Origin: an uncultured Duncaniella sp.
GTDB lineage: Bacteria > Bacteroidota > Bacteroidia > Bacteroidales > Muribaculaceae
Assembly (NCBI GenBank): GCA_910586305.1
Contig: CAJUGS010000031.1
Span: 1 to 41,114 of the forward strand
Direction of reading: 5' to 3'
DNA length: 41,114 nt
In this document: positions 1 through 8,672 of the stretch, piece by piece
Layout: every line of letters begins with the position of its first letter
Position numbering within the stretch: position 1 is the stretch's first letter
The notes under the pieces: generated by a model
What the model was told of the DNA's origin: nothing
Databases searched by the model: none
Seen by the model: only the letters and a program-made list of their open reading frames with translations
Made by a program: the position numbers and the translations under genes

Positions 1-52
1 AGGACGCAAGATTTTCATTCTTGAAAGAGGAGTTCGATTCTCCTATGGGCTA
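1..52 (+). tRNA. tRNA-Glu (UUC), 5' part cut off by the window edge
   Basis: The anticodon arm is visible at 7-23, with a 5-bp stem CAAGA/TCTTG and the 7-base loop TTTTCAT, which places anticodon TTC at 14-16 (glutamate). A T-arm with the TTCGATT loop follows, then the 3' acceptor strand ATGGGCT (45-51) and discriminator A52. CCA is not encoded directly after it. The D-arm and 5' acceptor strand lie outside the window. Confidence 0.9.
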
Positions 53-73
53 CACCTTTTGTCACACCTTTGC

Positions 74-117
74 AAAGTTTGGTCCTGATGACACTACGTC
101 GTCAGGACCAACTTTTT
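74..117 (+). terminator. Intrinsic terminator after tRNA-Glu
   Basis: A 14-bp inverted repeat (79-92 with 98-111, one G-U pair) encloses the 5-base loop ACTAC and is followed by a run of T at 113-117. This fits a Rho-independent terminator for the tRNA transcript. Confidence 0.8.
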
Positions 118-148
118 GTAGGCAGCTGATACTTTTTTTGATCATGCG

Positions 149-200
149 AAAGAAAAAGACTCTGCGCTGAGAATCACCTCAGCGCAGAGTCTTTTTCTTT
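149..200 (-). terminator. Strong hairpin terminator between tRNA-Glu and the ROK kinase gene
   Basis: A perfect 22-bp inverted repeat (149-170 with 179-200) encloses an 8-base loop. The arms end in A-rich/T-rich tracts, so it can terminate on both strands. Its position 25 bp past the ROK stop codon makes it the likely terminator of that minus-strand gene. Confidence 0.85.
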
Positions 201-224
201 AATACTTATTAATAGCTGCGGTCT

Positions 225-1181
225 TTACTTTGCCTCCCAGCCCAGAGCGCTGGCGCCGAGCACTGCTGCATCGGCTTCCTTCAGTTCTGAAAGGAGCAGT
301 TTCACCTTGCCCTTGAACTGTGGCATCATGTTGCGTTCCATCGATTCGCGGATGGGGCGGAGAAGGAGGTCGCCCGACTTGGCCAGACCGCCGAAGAGGA
401 TGATGGCCTCCGGAGACGAGAAGGTTGTGAAGTCGGCAAAGGCCTCACCGAGAATGTTGCCGGTGTATTCGAAAATCTCCTGTGCAAGCTTGTCGCCGTT
501 CACAGCGGCATCATACACGTCCTTGGAAGTTATCTCCTCGACGGGAAGGCTGCGAAGTGTCGACTCGTCGTTGCGGAGTTCGAGGAACTCGCGGGCAGTG
601 CGGGCCACGCCTGAGGCTGAACAGTAGGTCTCAAGACAGCCGGTGCGACCACAGCCACAGAGGCGTCCGTTGTTGCGCTTCATTATCACATGGCCCAGCT
701 CGCCGGCAAAACCGTCGTGGCCATAGACAAGCTGTCCGTTGATCACGATGCCAGAGCCTACGCCGGTGCCGAGTGTGATCATGATGAAGTTCTTGAGGCC
801 GCGGGCGGCACCATAGGTCATCTCGCCGATTGCAGCGGCGTTGGCATCGTTTGTGATGGCTACGGGTATTCCAAACTTCTCGCTCACCATTTCAGCGAGA
901 GGCAGGGGAGTGGGCCAGGGAATGTTGACCAGGCGCTCGATAGTGCCGGTGTAGAAGTTGGCGTTGGGCGCGCCTATACCTATGCCGTGAATTTTGTCAA
1001 CGGCGTCGTTGGCTTCCATGAGGCGGGTGAGGCCGTCGTGGAGGTCGTTAAGGTAGTCCTCGACGTTGGTGTGTTTGAGAGTTTTGATTGAAGAGCTGGC
1101 TATTACTGCGCCACGGGCATCAACGATACCGAATACCGTGTTGGTACCGCCTATATCGATACCTACTACATAGGGTTTCAT
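225..1181 (-). CDS. ROK family sugar kinase (glucokinase-like)
   Basis: The 318-aa product is a ROK-family kinase that should phosphorylate glucose or a related hexose or amino sugar with ATP in the cytosol. The N-terminal phosphate-binding loop DIGGTNTVFG is at residues 9-18 and the catalytic Asp is in TNDANAAAIGE (about D112). GELGH (160-164) and the cysteine cluster CGCGRTGC (175-182) supply the structural zinc ligands typical of ROK proteins. Length and motif order match the family. The gene is single, with a strong terminator behind it and a -7-like box in front. Glucokinase is the best guess; mannose, fructose or N-acetyl sugars cannot be excluded from sequence. Confidence 0.9.
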   Translation of the reverse strand: MKPYVVGIDIGGTNTVFGIVDARGAVIASSSIKTLKHTNVEDYLNDLHDGLTRLMEANDAVDKIHGIGIGAPNANFYTGTIERLVNIPWPTPLPLAEMVSEKFGIPVAITNDANAAAIGEMTYGAARGLKNFIMITLGTGVGSGIVINGQLVYGHDGFAGELGHVIMKRNNGRLCGCGRTGCLETYCSASGVARTAREFLELRNDESTLRSLPVEEITSKDVYDAAVNGDKLAQEIFEYTGNILGEAFADFTTFSSPEAIILFGGLAKSGDLLLRPIRESMERNMMPQFKGKVKLLLSELKEADAAVLGASALGWEAK

Positions 1182-1214
1182 AATTTATATAAAAAGGTTA
1201 TTTATTGGTCTACG

Positions 1215-1222
1215 CAAATTTA
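1215..1222 (-). promoter_or_regulatory. Putative -7 box for the ROK kinase gene
   Basis: The minus strand reads TAAATTTG, matching the Bacteroidota -7 consensus TAnnTTTG, about 34 bp upstream of the ROK start codon. No convincing -33 TTG is seen at the expected distance. Confidence 0.5.
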
Positions 1223-1383
1223 CACACATTTTCCTAATCGCGGCTACTATCAGCTCGGAAAAATTCAAAAAAAAATCAATCTTTCCGGGCGGTCCACAAC
1301 CACGCGAGAGTAGCAAAAATAGAGTAAAATGCAGCCGTTGAAAGCAAAATTACACGAATTTTTAAAATTTTATTGATTTTTAC

Positions 1384-1413
1384 TTGCAATTTATTAAAAG
1401 ATGTGTAATTTTG
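1384..1413 (+). promoter_or_regulatory. Bacteroidota-type promoter for the exported protein at 1481
   Basis: TTG at 1384-1386 is followed after 19 bp by TAATTTTG at 1406-1413, which fits the Bacteroidota -33/-7 arrangement. The predicted leader is about 60 nt. The region 1182-1480 otherwise shows only AT-rich sequence and the divergent ROK promoter. Confidence 0.7.
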
Positions 1414-1480
1414 CGAACAGAATTATTTGCAAACATAGATAAAAACTACAAAGTGTAATTCCAGATACTAAATTTCGTTT

Positions 1481-3181
1481 ATGAGAAAATTCTACACAAC
1501 TCTTTCGGCGTTATGCATTGCATGGGTTTCTCTCTCAGCACAGCCGGTGGCACCTGTGTGCCTGAAGGGTGTTGAGAGCGGACAGGTAGCAAGCGTCATT
1601 GCCTCACAAAGCATCAGCAAGAACAATGGCCGTCTCGCCGCACGAAAAGCCGCTAAACACCATGCTTTCAGTGTCGATGACAATGTCAGCGTCAAACGCG
1701 CCGTTGCCGGTCCTTCCGACAATCAACCCTATATCAGCGAGCGTCCGGCAGGAACGTCACAGTTTTATTCCAAAACCTGTATAGGATATGGCTACAATTG
1801 GCTTATGGGCCGTTGGGTCGACGAGGTAGATACCGGAGTCAGCGAGATAGTCACTGCACCAGATGGAAAAACAGTGTATCTATATGCTCCATTCGCATAC
1901 TATCCCACACAGGGGTGGATTGAGGGCACCCGAGAGGGCAATGTGATTACCTTCAATCTTCCTCAGATAGCCAACCAGGAGGACTATTACGGTACAATAT
2001 ACGAGGATTATGCACTATGCTTGAAAATGTCCGATGAGGAAAGTCAGTGGTATGATCCGATGGAGGACCAGGTCTATAGTTTCAACGTGGGAGAGGACGG
2101 AGTGCTTAGTTCGGCCGATCCGTCGGTTATGATTGGCTTCTGTGCATGGGATGGCAAAAATTGGGCCTGGCAGGCGTGTGGTGATGTGGATGTAACTCTT
2201 ACTCCGATTACCGACAAGATTGTCGAGGTTCCCGCTGATTCCGAGTTCGAAAACTGGTGGATGGTCGATTACATTCTTGCACAATCAGTTCCCGTGTCCT
2301 TCTCCGGTTCAAAGGTTTATTTTAAGGGACTCTTCCCTGATATGCCCGAGGCCGTGGTAGAAGGCGACATGGAAGGATCCAAAGTGACTGTGAAGTCTGG
2401 ACAGTTCCTTGGTGCCTATTGGGACAATCTCACTCCGGCCTATTTCATAGCTGTGCAAGGAAGCCTCCAGGAAGGAGAAATGATTTATGATCTCTGTGAC
2501 GAGATAGTATTTGACTATGACTCGCAGGCGAGAACTCTTAAATCGACAGGATCATATGCCATATCTGTGTTCAAGGACAGGATACTCTACTATGACGTGG
2601 TGGACAGCCCAGAAATAAAATTCCAGTCGATTGACGATGTAAATGTCACATCACTCCTCACCCCCGTATATGGCATTTATTATCCCGAAGAACCTGAGTA
2701 TGGTTACGAGGCTGAGTTACAGTTTATGCTTCCGCAGGTAGATGCCGATGGCCAGGTGCTCGACACTTCCAAGATATACTGGAACCTCATTATGGACGAT
2801 GAAGTGTTTGTGTTCATGCCGGATGAATATATGGATCTCTGGGAGGATATGGTCAATGTGCCCTATGGTTTCAACTCCGACTATGAGTTCTTCTCCGAGG
2901 GATGCACCAACGGACTTCTTATATATCCGTGGGGCTATGATAATCTCGGTGTGCGTTCACTGTATATTGACGGCGATAAGACCGTGCAGTCCGACATAAT
3001 GTGGGTACCGGGATTTGAGTCGGCCCTCAAAGATGTAACCCTTGGATCAACCGAGATCAAGAGCATACGTTATTTCGATCTCCAGGGTCGCCAGGTTGAG
3101 AATCCCTCCGCTGGTCTATATATTCGTTCCGTCACTTTTGCCGACGGTCGTGTCAAGACCTCAAAGATTGTGAAAAGATAA
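1481..3181 (+). CDS. Exported protein of unknown function with FDLQGR-type C-terminal tail
   Basis: The function of this 566-aa protein is not recognised. It begins with a clear signal peptide (basic MRK, hydrophobic core, likely cleavage after about residue 20 at SLSA). The body is acidic and rich in Tyr, Trp and Gly, which suggests a beta-rich extracellular or periplasmic fold. The last 40 residues carry YFDLQGRQV, a GLYI motif and a basic end (KIVKR). This resembles C-terminal sorting tails of the Por/T9SS type-A style, although this link is by resemblance only. The next gene encodes a protein with nearly the same tail (YFDLQGRRI, then GLYM), so the two probably share a location and perhaps a transcript. 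A good promoter lies upstream. Confidence 0.7.
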   Translation: MRKFYTTLSALCIAWVSLSAQPVAPVCLKGVESGQVASVIASQSISKNNGRLAARKAAKHHAFSVDDNVSVKRAVAGPSDNQPYISERPAGTSQFYSKTCIGYGYNWLMGRWVDEVDTGVSEIVTAPDGKTVYLYAPFAYYPTQGWIEGTREGNVITFNLPQIANQEDYYGTIYEDYALCLKMSDEESQWYDPMEDQVYSFNVGEDGVLSSADPSVMIGFCAWDGKNWAWQACGDVDVTLTPITDKIVEVPADSEFENWWMVDYILAQSVPVSFSGSKVYFKGLFPDMPEAVVEGDMEGSKVTVKSGQFLGAYWDNLTPAYFIAVQGSLQEGEMIYDLCDEIVFDYDSQARTLKSTGSYAISVFKDRILYYDVVDSPEIKFQSIDDVNVTSLLTPVYGIYYPEEPEYGYEAELQFMLPQVDADGQVLDTSKIYWNLIMDDEVFVFMPDEYMDLWEDMVNVPYGFNSDYEFFSEGCTNGLLIYPWGYDNLGVRSLYIDGDKTVQSDIMWVPGFESALKDVTLGSTEIKSIRYFDLQGRQVENPSAGLYIRSVTFADGRVKTSKIVKR

Positions 3182-3217
3182 TTTCCATCACGACACTCAC
3201 TGATTTAATTCAAGAAA

Positions 3218-5053
3218 ATGAAAATTTTTAAAAGCATTATACCCGTGGCTGCCGTGACGGCCATGATGAGCCCTGCGTCACTTTGCGGCGCCGAACTCGA
3301 ATTCTCCTACAACACTATGGATCTTGAGACCCAATCATACGGATATGCTAAGATGGAGTCCTACGATGTGGCCATCCGCATCGACGATCCAGTGCTTGTA
3401 GGCACAAAGGTCAAGGGTTTTTATGTGCCGGCGGGCAATGTGGGGACTTCTGACCACACGGCGTGGCTATCGACCGAATTGCGTCTTGACAAGAAAGTCA
3501 ACAAGCCCGATATCACATCACAGACAGCCACGGTTGGTGACGACGGATACATACGTGTCAATTTCGATGAACCATACACTATCACCGACAAAGGTGTCTA
3601 TGTGGGCTACTCTCTGAAAGTCAACGAACTCCTCGATGAGACTGACGCATATCCTGTCGCAGTCGTTGAAGGCACTAATCCTGACGGCCTTTATATCCAC
3701 ACATCACGAAGCCGACTCAAATGGATTGACAATTCCTCGCTTTTTGGTATTGTGAGTGCCATGACCGTGGTGCTTGAGGGCGATTTCAGTCCCAATGCCG
3801 CCGGGGTCAGCACCGATGAGATTGTATATCTTCCTGTCGGAAAAGAAGGAACTGTCGATGCCGTAATTACCAATAGCGGAAGCAGTCCGATCTCATCTAT
3901 CGGATATACCTACAAAGCGGGCGAGATAACAGGTTCCGGTATTGTCAGCCCTTCCTCGCCTATCAAGGCTATGTATGGAGCCAAAGGAACGGTGGCAATC
4001 CCTGTCGAGGCAATCCCCGAAGTCGGCACTTTTGACTTCTCGCTTACAATAGACAAGGTAAACGGTGAGGTTAACGCCATATCCGAGGCTACTTGTGGAG
4101 CCGAGCTTGAGGTATTGCCGTTCATACCAGTCAATCGTCCTCTCGTAGAGGAGTACACCGGGTTCTGGTGTGGCTACTGCCCTGTGGGCTACGTCGCTCT
4201 TGAGACACTTCGCAAGGAGTATGACGATGCTTTCATAGCTGCGGCATATCACAATGGTGATGAGATATCCACAGTGGCCAACGAACTCTTTCCTTCCTAT
4301 GTGGAGGGCTTCCCCTCAAGCTTTGTCAACCGTGGTCTCAACGAAGTCTATCCCGGTGATCTGGGAGTGGAGTGGCCACGTCTGCGCAAAGCAGTGGCCC
4401 TGGCTGAAATTGATGCATCCGTCGAGTGGGCCGACGCAGAAAAGAAGAATCTCGTGGCAACTTCAACATTCCGTTTTGTCAAGGATATGAACGGAGCCGA
4501 TATTAAAATCGGTTATATTCTCATCGCTGATGGTCTCACCGACCCCGAATGGGCTCAGAGTAACTATCTGTCGGGCGACACAGCGCTCGAAGGTGAGTAT
4601 GCTGACCTGTTTGTCAATGGTGGCAGCAAAGTGAAGGGGCTTGTGTTCAATGATGTGGTTCTTAGCTCCGAGGGTATACACGGAGTGGATGGCTCTGTGC
4701 CGGCCGACATCAAGGCTGAGACCCCGTATACCCACTCCTTCACATTTGATACCTCCAGTGTGAGGAATCTCGACGGTGAGCCCGTGATACAGAATCCCGA
4801 CAAACTACGCGTCATAGCGTTTGTATATGATTCTTATGCCGACGAGATCTTTAATTCCGCATCATCCGACTATGCCGACGGAGGCTCGTTCTCAGTCATA
4901 GACAGTGTGGGCGCTGGTGGAGCAGGCGTAGTGGCTACAGAATACTTCGACCTCCAGGGTCGTCGTATATCACGTCCGTCTTCAGGCCTTTATATGAGGG
5001 CCGAAAAGATGTCAGACGGTCGAAACCGTGTGTCAAAGGTGATTGTAAAATGA
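3218..5053 (+). CDS. Omp28-related exported protein with CxxC motif and FDLQGR-type tail
   Basis: The 611-aa protein starts with a signal peptide (about residues 1-24, ending near LCGA). An N-terminal beta-rich region of roughly 300 residues precedes EYTGFWCGYCPVG, with the CxxC pair at C318/C321. This E-x-T-G-x-W-C-x-x-C-P context is typical of Omp28-like proteins and resembles a thioredoxin active site. It may therefore act on thiols in the envelope, but redox activity is an inference. The C-terminus has YFDLQGRRI and GLYM followed by a basic end, like the upstream gene 36 bp away, so co-transcription is likely. A hairpin terminator follows. The substrate or partner is unknown. Confidence 0.75.
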   Translation: MKIFKSIIPVAAVTAMMSPASLCGAELEFSYNTMDLETQSYGYAKMESYDVAIRIDDPVLVGTKVKGFYVPAGNVGTSDHTAWLSTELRLDKKVNKPDITSQTATVGDDGYIRVNFDEPYTITDKGVYVGYSLKVNELLDETDAYPVAVVEGTNPDGLYIHTSRSRLKWIDNSSLFGIVSAMTVVLEGDFSPNAAGVSTDEIVYLPVGKEGTVDAVITNSGSSPISSIGYTYKAGEITGSGIVSPSSPIKAMYGAKGTVAIPVEAIPEVGTFDFSLTIDKVNGEVNAISEATCGAELEVLPFIPVNRPLVEEYTGFWCGYCPVGYVALETLRKEYDDAFIAAAYHNGDEISTVANELFPSYVEGFPSSFVNRGLNEVYPGDLGVEWPRLRKAVALAEIDASVEWADAEKKNLVATSTFRFVKDMNGADIKIGYILIADGLTDPEWAQSNYLSGDTALEGEYADLFVNGGSKVKGLVFNDVVLSSEGIHGVDGSVPADIKAETPYTHSFTFDTSSVRNLDGEPVIQNPDKLRVIAFVYDSYADEIFNSASSDYADGGSFSVIDSVGAGGAGVVATEYFDLQGRRISRPSSGLYMRAEKMSDGRNRVSKVIVK

Positions 5054-5054
5054 C

Positions 5055-5088
5055 TGTGAAGTAAAACTGTGAAGTAATTGTGAAGTAA
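5055..5088 (+). repeat. Three short direct repeats just after the stop codon
   Basis: TGTGAAGTAA occurs three times, at 5055-5064, 5068-5077 and 5079-5088, directly behind the stop codon of the Omp28-like gene. Spacing is 13 and 11 bases. The role is unknown; local slippage or a small protein-binding site are both possible. Confidence 0.6.
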
Positions 5089-5134
5089 AGATGCTGTGAT
5101 TTAACACACCACCGCAGACACCGTTTGACAGATG

Positions 5135-5193
5135 TTTTCCACCCCTTCCCCTGTATTTCGGGGGAATCGGGTGGAAAATTTCTGTCGTTTTTT
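5135..5193 (+). terminator. Probable terminator between the Omp28-like gene and aspS
   Basis: TTTTCCACCC...TTCCCC (5135-5151) pairs with GGGGGAA...GGGTGGAAAA (5160-5178) around a short loop, with a small internal bulge. A T-rich stretch including seven T follows at about 5187-5194. Confidence 0.65.
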
Positions 5194-5217
5194 TAATCCT
5201 TTTAATAGATTTCTTCG

Positions 5218-5225
5218 TAATTTTG
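5218..5225 (+). promoter_or_regulatory. Putative -7 box for aspS
   Basis: TAATTTTG fits TAnnTTTG and lies 22 bp before the aspS start codon. No clear -33 element is seen, so the call rests on the -7 box and its position after a terminator. Confidence 0.5.
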
Positions 5226-5247
5226 CGGAAAAATATTCCTCATAATA

Positions 5248-7005
5248 ATGTACAGGACTAATACCTGCGGAGAACTCCGCCTCAGTGATGCCGGCAAGAA
5301 CGTGACCTTGGCCGGTTGGGTGCAGCGTACACGCAAGATGGGCGGCATGACTTTTGTCGATGTCCGCGACCGCTACGGAATCACCCAAGTGGTGTTTGAC
5401 AACGACACCAATGCCTCACTCTGCGAGGCCGCCAACAAGCTCGGACGTGAATTCGTGGTTCGTGTCACAGGCAATGTGGCCGAGCGCACCAGCAAGAACC
5501 CGCATCTCCCCACAGGAGAGATAGAGATCATAGCCACCGACCTCCAGGTGCTCAACCGCAGTGATGTTCCCCCGTTCACTATCGAGGATGACACTGACGG
5601 CGGTGACGACCTTCGTATGAGATACCGCTATCTCGACCTGCGTCGCGGATGTGTGAGAGCCAACCTCGAGCTGCGCCATAAAATGGCCTTCGAGATACGC
5701 CGTTATCTCGACTCCAAGGGATTTCTCGAAGTCGAGACTCCGGTGCTCATCAAGTCGACTCCCGAGGGTGCCCGCGACTTCGTTGTGCCTTCGCGCATGA
5801 ACCCCGGAGAGTTCTATGCTCTCCCCCAGTCACCCCAGACATTCAAGCAGCTTCTCATGGTGAGTGGTTTCGACCGCTACTTCCAGATTGTGAAGTGCTT
5901 CCGCGACGAGGACCTTCGTGCCGACCGTCAGCCCGAGTTCACACAGATTGACTGCGAGATGTCGTTTGTGGAGCAGGAAGATGTCCTGCAGATGTTCGAG
6001 GGCCTCGTTAAGCACATATTCAAATATGTCAAGGATATCGACTTTGCCGATCCCTTCCCCCGCATGACATGGGCCGACGCCATGCGTCTCTACGGTTCCG
6101 ACAAGCCTGACACCCGTTTCGGTATGGAGTTTGTGGAACTCAAGGACCTCACCGGAGGCAAGGGCTTTGCGGTGCTCGACGACGCACAGTATGTCGGTGC
6201 CATCGTGGCTCCCGGTTGTGCAGGCTACACCCGCAAACAGCTCGACCAGCTCACCGACTTCGTGAAGCGTCCGCAGATCGGAGCCAAGGGAATGATGTGG
6301 GTAAAGATGGAAGAGGACGGAACAATCAAGTCGTCTGTCAGCAAGTTCTACTCCGAGGACGACCTGCGCAAGTGGGCCGAAAGAGCCGGAGCCTCCAAGG
6401 GCGACCTCATGCTCATCCTCGCCGGCGAGACTATGAAGACCCGCAAGCAGCTGTGCGAGCTGCGTCTAGAGATGGGCTCGCGACTCGGACTTCGCGACCC
6501 GCAGAAATTCTCGTGCCTGTGGGTGGTTGACTTCCCCCTCTTCGAGTGGGACGAGGAGACACAGCGCTACTATGCAATGCATCACCCGTTCACCGCTCCC
6601 AATCCCGAAGACGTGCACCTGCTCGACAGCGACACCGGAGCCGTGAGAGCCACGGCCTATGATATGGTGGTCAACGGCAACGAGCTTGGTGGTGGATCCA
6701 TCCGTATTCATGAGGCCGGACTCCAGGACAAGATGTTCCGTCTGCTCGGTCTCACCGAGGAGGACGCACAATACAAATTTGGCTTCCTCATGAACGCATT
6801 CAAGTATGGTGCTCCCCCCCACGGCGGCCTTGCATTTGGTTTCGACCGCTTTGTATCCATTCTTGCCGGACTCGACTCCATCCGCGACGTCATCGCCTTC
6901 CCGAAGAACAACTCTGGACGCGACATGATGATCGACGCTCCTGCTGCCATCGACGATTCGCAGCTCGACGAGCTCCAGATACGTATCGACCTCAAGGAAA
7001 AGTAA
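5248..7005 (+). CDS. aspS: Aspartate--tRNA ligase
   Basis: The 585-aa product charges tRNA-Asp with aspartate in the cytosol. The N-terminal anticodon-binding OB domain covers about residues 1-115 (GWVQRTRKMGGMTFVDVRDR). The class II catalytic core follows, with QSPQTFKQLLMV, motif 2 (FRDEDLRADRQPEFTQ) and motif 3 (GLAFGFDRF, then IRDVIAFPK) near the end. A bacterial GAD insertion lies in the middle (about 275-415). Length and motif order match bacterial-type AspRS. The C-terminus ends soon after motif 3 as usual. It starts a housekeeping run, with the Nif3-like gene 23 bp downstream. Whether it also charges tRNA-Asn cannot be judged here. Confidence 0.97.
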   Translation: MYRTNTCGELRLSDAGKNVTLAGWVQRTRKMGGMTFVDVRDRYGITQVVFDNDTNASLCEAANKLGREFVVRVTGNVAERTSKNPHLPTGEIEIIATDLQVLNRSDVPPFTIEDDTDGGDDLRMRYRYLDLRRGCVRANLELRHKMAFEIRRYLDSKGFLEVETPVLIKSTPEGARDFVVPSRMNPGEFYALPQSPQTFKQLLMVSGFDRYFQIVKCFRDEDLRADRQPEFTQIDCEMSFVEQEDVLQMFEGLVKHIFKYVKDIDFADPFPRMTWADAMRLYGSDKPDTRFGMEFVELKDLTGGKGFAVLDDAQYVGAIVAPGCAGYTRKQLDQLTDFVKRPQIGAKGMMWVKMEEDGTIKSSVSKFYSEDDLRKWAERAGASKGDLMLILAGETMKTRKQLCELRLEMGSRLGLRDPQKFSCLWVVDFPLFEWDEETQRYYAMHHPFTAPNPEDVHLLDSDTGAVRATAYDMVVNGNELGGGSIRIHEAGLQDKMFRLLGLTEEDAQYKFGFLMNAFKYGAPPHGGLAFGFDRFVSILAGLDSIRDVIAFPKNNSGRDMMIDAPAAIDDSQLDELQIRIDLKEK

Positions 7006-7028
7006 ATAGCCTCTAAACAACTACCTAC

Positions 7029-7826
7029 TTGCCCACACTACAGGATATTGTAGGCGCCATAGAGTCATTTGCCCACCCGGGACTCCAGGAATCCTGGGAT
7101 AACACAGGGTGGCAACTGACACCGACAACCCCCGCCGCCACAGAGTGTACGGGGGTGTTGGTGTGTCTGGACGTGACTCCCGAACGCGTCGACGAGGCTG
7201 CCGCCTCAGGCTGCAACCTCATTGTGTCACATCATCCCCTCATCTTCAGGGGACTGAAGTCAATCACCGGAGCCACACCCTCCGAGCGCACAGTGCTTTC
7301 AGCCATAGGACGCGGCATTGCCGTCTACTCGTCCCACACAGCTCTTGACAGCGCTTCGCTCGGGGTGAGCCACGAACTTGGACGCCTGCTCGGACTCACC
7401 TCCATGGAGGTTCTCTCGCAGGGTCGCGAGCCGGGCACCGGGCTGGGTGTGCTTGGACGTTTTCCGCTCCCTATGGAGAGGGCCGAGTTCATAGCCCGTG
7501 TCAAGGAGGTCTATGGCTCTCCGGTGGTGAGAGTGACCGGAGGCCCCGACGGTGTGACAGCCATAAGCCGTGTGGCTCTTTGCAGTGGGTCGGGCGGCGA
7601 GTTCATCACCCTCGCCCGCACTCTTGGAGCCGAGGCCTACATCACATCGGATGTACGTTATCACGACTTCCTCGACTATGGGCGCGACCTGCTCATAGTC
7701 GACACAGGTCATTACGAGAGCGAAAAATGCACTAAGTCAATTTTTTCGCGAATAATTTCCGAAAAATTTCCTAACTTTGCAGTCCGTATGTCGCAGAGCG
7801 AGCAAAACCCCGTCGCATACGTCTGA
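7029..7826 (+). CDS. Nif3-like dinuclear metal centre protein (short form)
   Basis: The 265-aa product belongs to the Nif3/YbgI (GTP cyclohydrolase I type 2 homologue) family, whose members form toroidal hexamers with two metal ions per subunit. The biological role is unsettled. Visible family features are LQESWDNTGWQL near the N-terminus, VSHHPLIFRG with the first metal-binding His pair, HTALDSASLGVSHEL, and the C-terminal SDVRYHDFLDY with GHYESE. It lacks the middle PII-like insertion found in the longer (about 370 aa) members. The start is TTG at 7029, chosen because family similarity begins directly there and no in-frame ATG fits. It is followed by a zinc-ribbon gene, a common neighbour of Nif3. 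The 3' end of the gene also holds a promoter-like box. Confidence 0.88.
   Translation: MPTLQDIVGAIESFAHPGLQESWDNTGWQLTPTTPAATECTGVLVCLDVTPERVDEAAASGCNLIVSHHPLIFRGLKSITGATPSERTVLSAIGRGIAVYSSHTALDSASLGVSHELGRLLGLTSMEVLSQGREPGTGLGVLGRFPLPMERAEFIARVKEVYGSPVVRVTGGPDGVTAISRVALCSGSGGEFITLARTLGAEAYITSDVRYHDFLDYGRDLLIVDTGHYESEKCTKSIFSRIISEKFPNFAVRMSQSEQNPVAYV
7772..7779 (+). promoter_or_regulatory. Putative -7 box inside the end of the Nif3-like gene
   Basis: TAACTTTG fits TAnnTTTG and lies 71 bp before the zinc-ribbon gene at 7851. Its sequence context is AT-rich, unlike the surrounding coding sequence. A clear -33 TTG is not seen, so the downstream gene may or may not have its own promoter here. 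Confidence 0.45.
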
Positions 7827-7850
7827 CAGCGCAAAAGATAAAATCAAAAT

Positions 7851-8627
7851 ATGGCAAAAGAGACTAAAAACGACCAGACCCTCTCGGTGGAGCAGCGCCT
7901 CCGCGCTCTCTATGAGCTCCAGACCATTCTCTCGGAGATAGACCGCATCCGCACCATCAGGGGCGAACTCCCCGACGAAGTGCGCGATCTCGAAGACCAG
8001 ATCGAGGGTCTGCACACACGAGTGGAGAAATACCGTGCCGAAATAGAGGAACTCCGTTCCAAGTCGGCTCAGGAGCAACATAAGATTGAAGCCGCCCAGG
8101 CCCAGATCGCCACTTACAAGACTCAGCTCGACAACGTGAGAAACAACCGCGAGTTTGACCTCCTTTCCAAGGAAATCGAATTCCAGACTCTCGAAATCCA
8201 GCTCTCCGAGAAGCGCATCGGCCAGTATGCCCGCGAGACCGAGGCCCGCAACGCCGACATCGCCGCCTCAGAGGAGACACTTATCGACCGCAACCACATC
8301 CTTGCTGACAAGCGTCGTCAGCTTGAAGAAATTGTCTCCGAAACCAAGAAGGACGAGGAGCGTCTCCGCATGAATGCCAAGGATCTCGAGGCACGCATCG
8401 ACGACCAGCGACTTCTCAACGCCTTCAAGCGCATTCGCAAAAATGCCCGCAACGGACTCGGCGTGGTCTACATCCAGCGTAACGCCTGCGGCGGATGCTT
8501 CAACCGCATTCCGCCACAGAAGCAGATGGAAATCAAGATGCACAAGAAAATCATTGTCTGCGAATACTGCGGACGCATCATGATTGATCCCGATCTTGCC
8601 GGTGTGACCCCCGAGATAAACTTCTAA
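7851..8627 (+). CDS. Coiled-coil protein with C-terminal C4 zinc ribbon (COG1579 type)
   Basis: The 258-aa protein has a long charged, heptad-like alpha-helical region (about residues 10-195). It ends in a zinc ribbon formed by CGGCF and CEYCGR, about 30 residues apart, separated by the family-typical IPPQ segment. This layout matches the C4-type zinc-ribbon family (COG1579, zf-RING_7), thought to bind nucleic acid or act as a structural adaptor; the exact role is unknown. It follows the Nif3-like gene by 24 bp, a gene pair conserved in many bacteria, which suggests a shared process. No signal peptide or membrane segment is seen, so it should be cytosolic. Confidence 0.88.
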   Translation: MAKETKNDQTLSVEQRLRALYELQTILSEIDRIRTIRGELPDEVRDLEDQIEGLHTRVEKYRAEIEELRSKSAQEQHKIEAAQAQIATYKTQLDNVRNNREFDLLSKEIEFQTLEIQLSEKRIGQYARETEARNADIAASEETLIDRNHILADKRRQLEEIVSETKKDEERLRMNAKDLEARIDDQRLLNAFKRIRKNARNGLGVVYIQRNACGGCFNRIPPQKQMEIKMHKKIIVCEYCGRIMIDPDLAGVTPEINF

Positions 8628-8672
8628 GCAACATCCCCCTCTTTACACCCCTGTATCTCTCTTCAGAGTATT

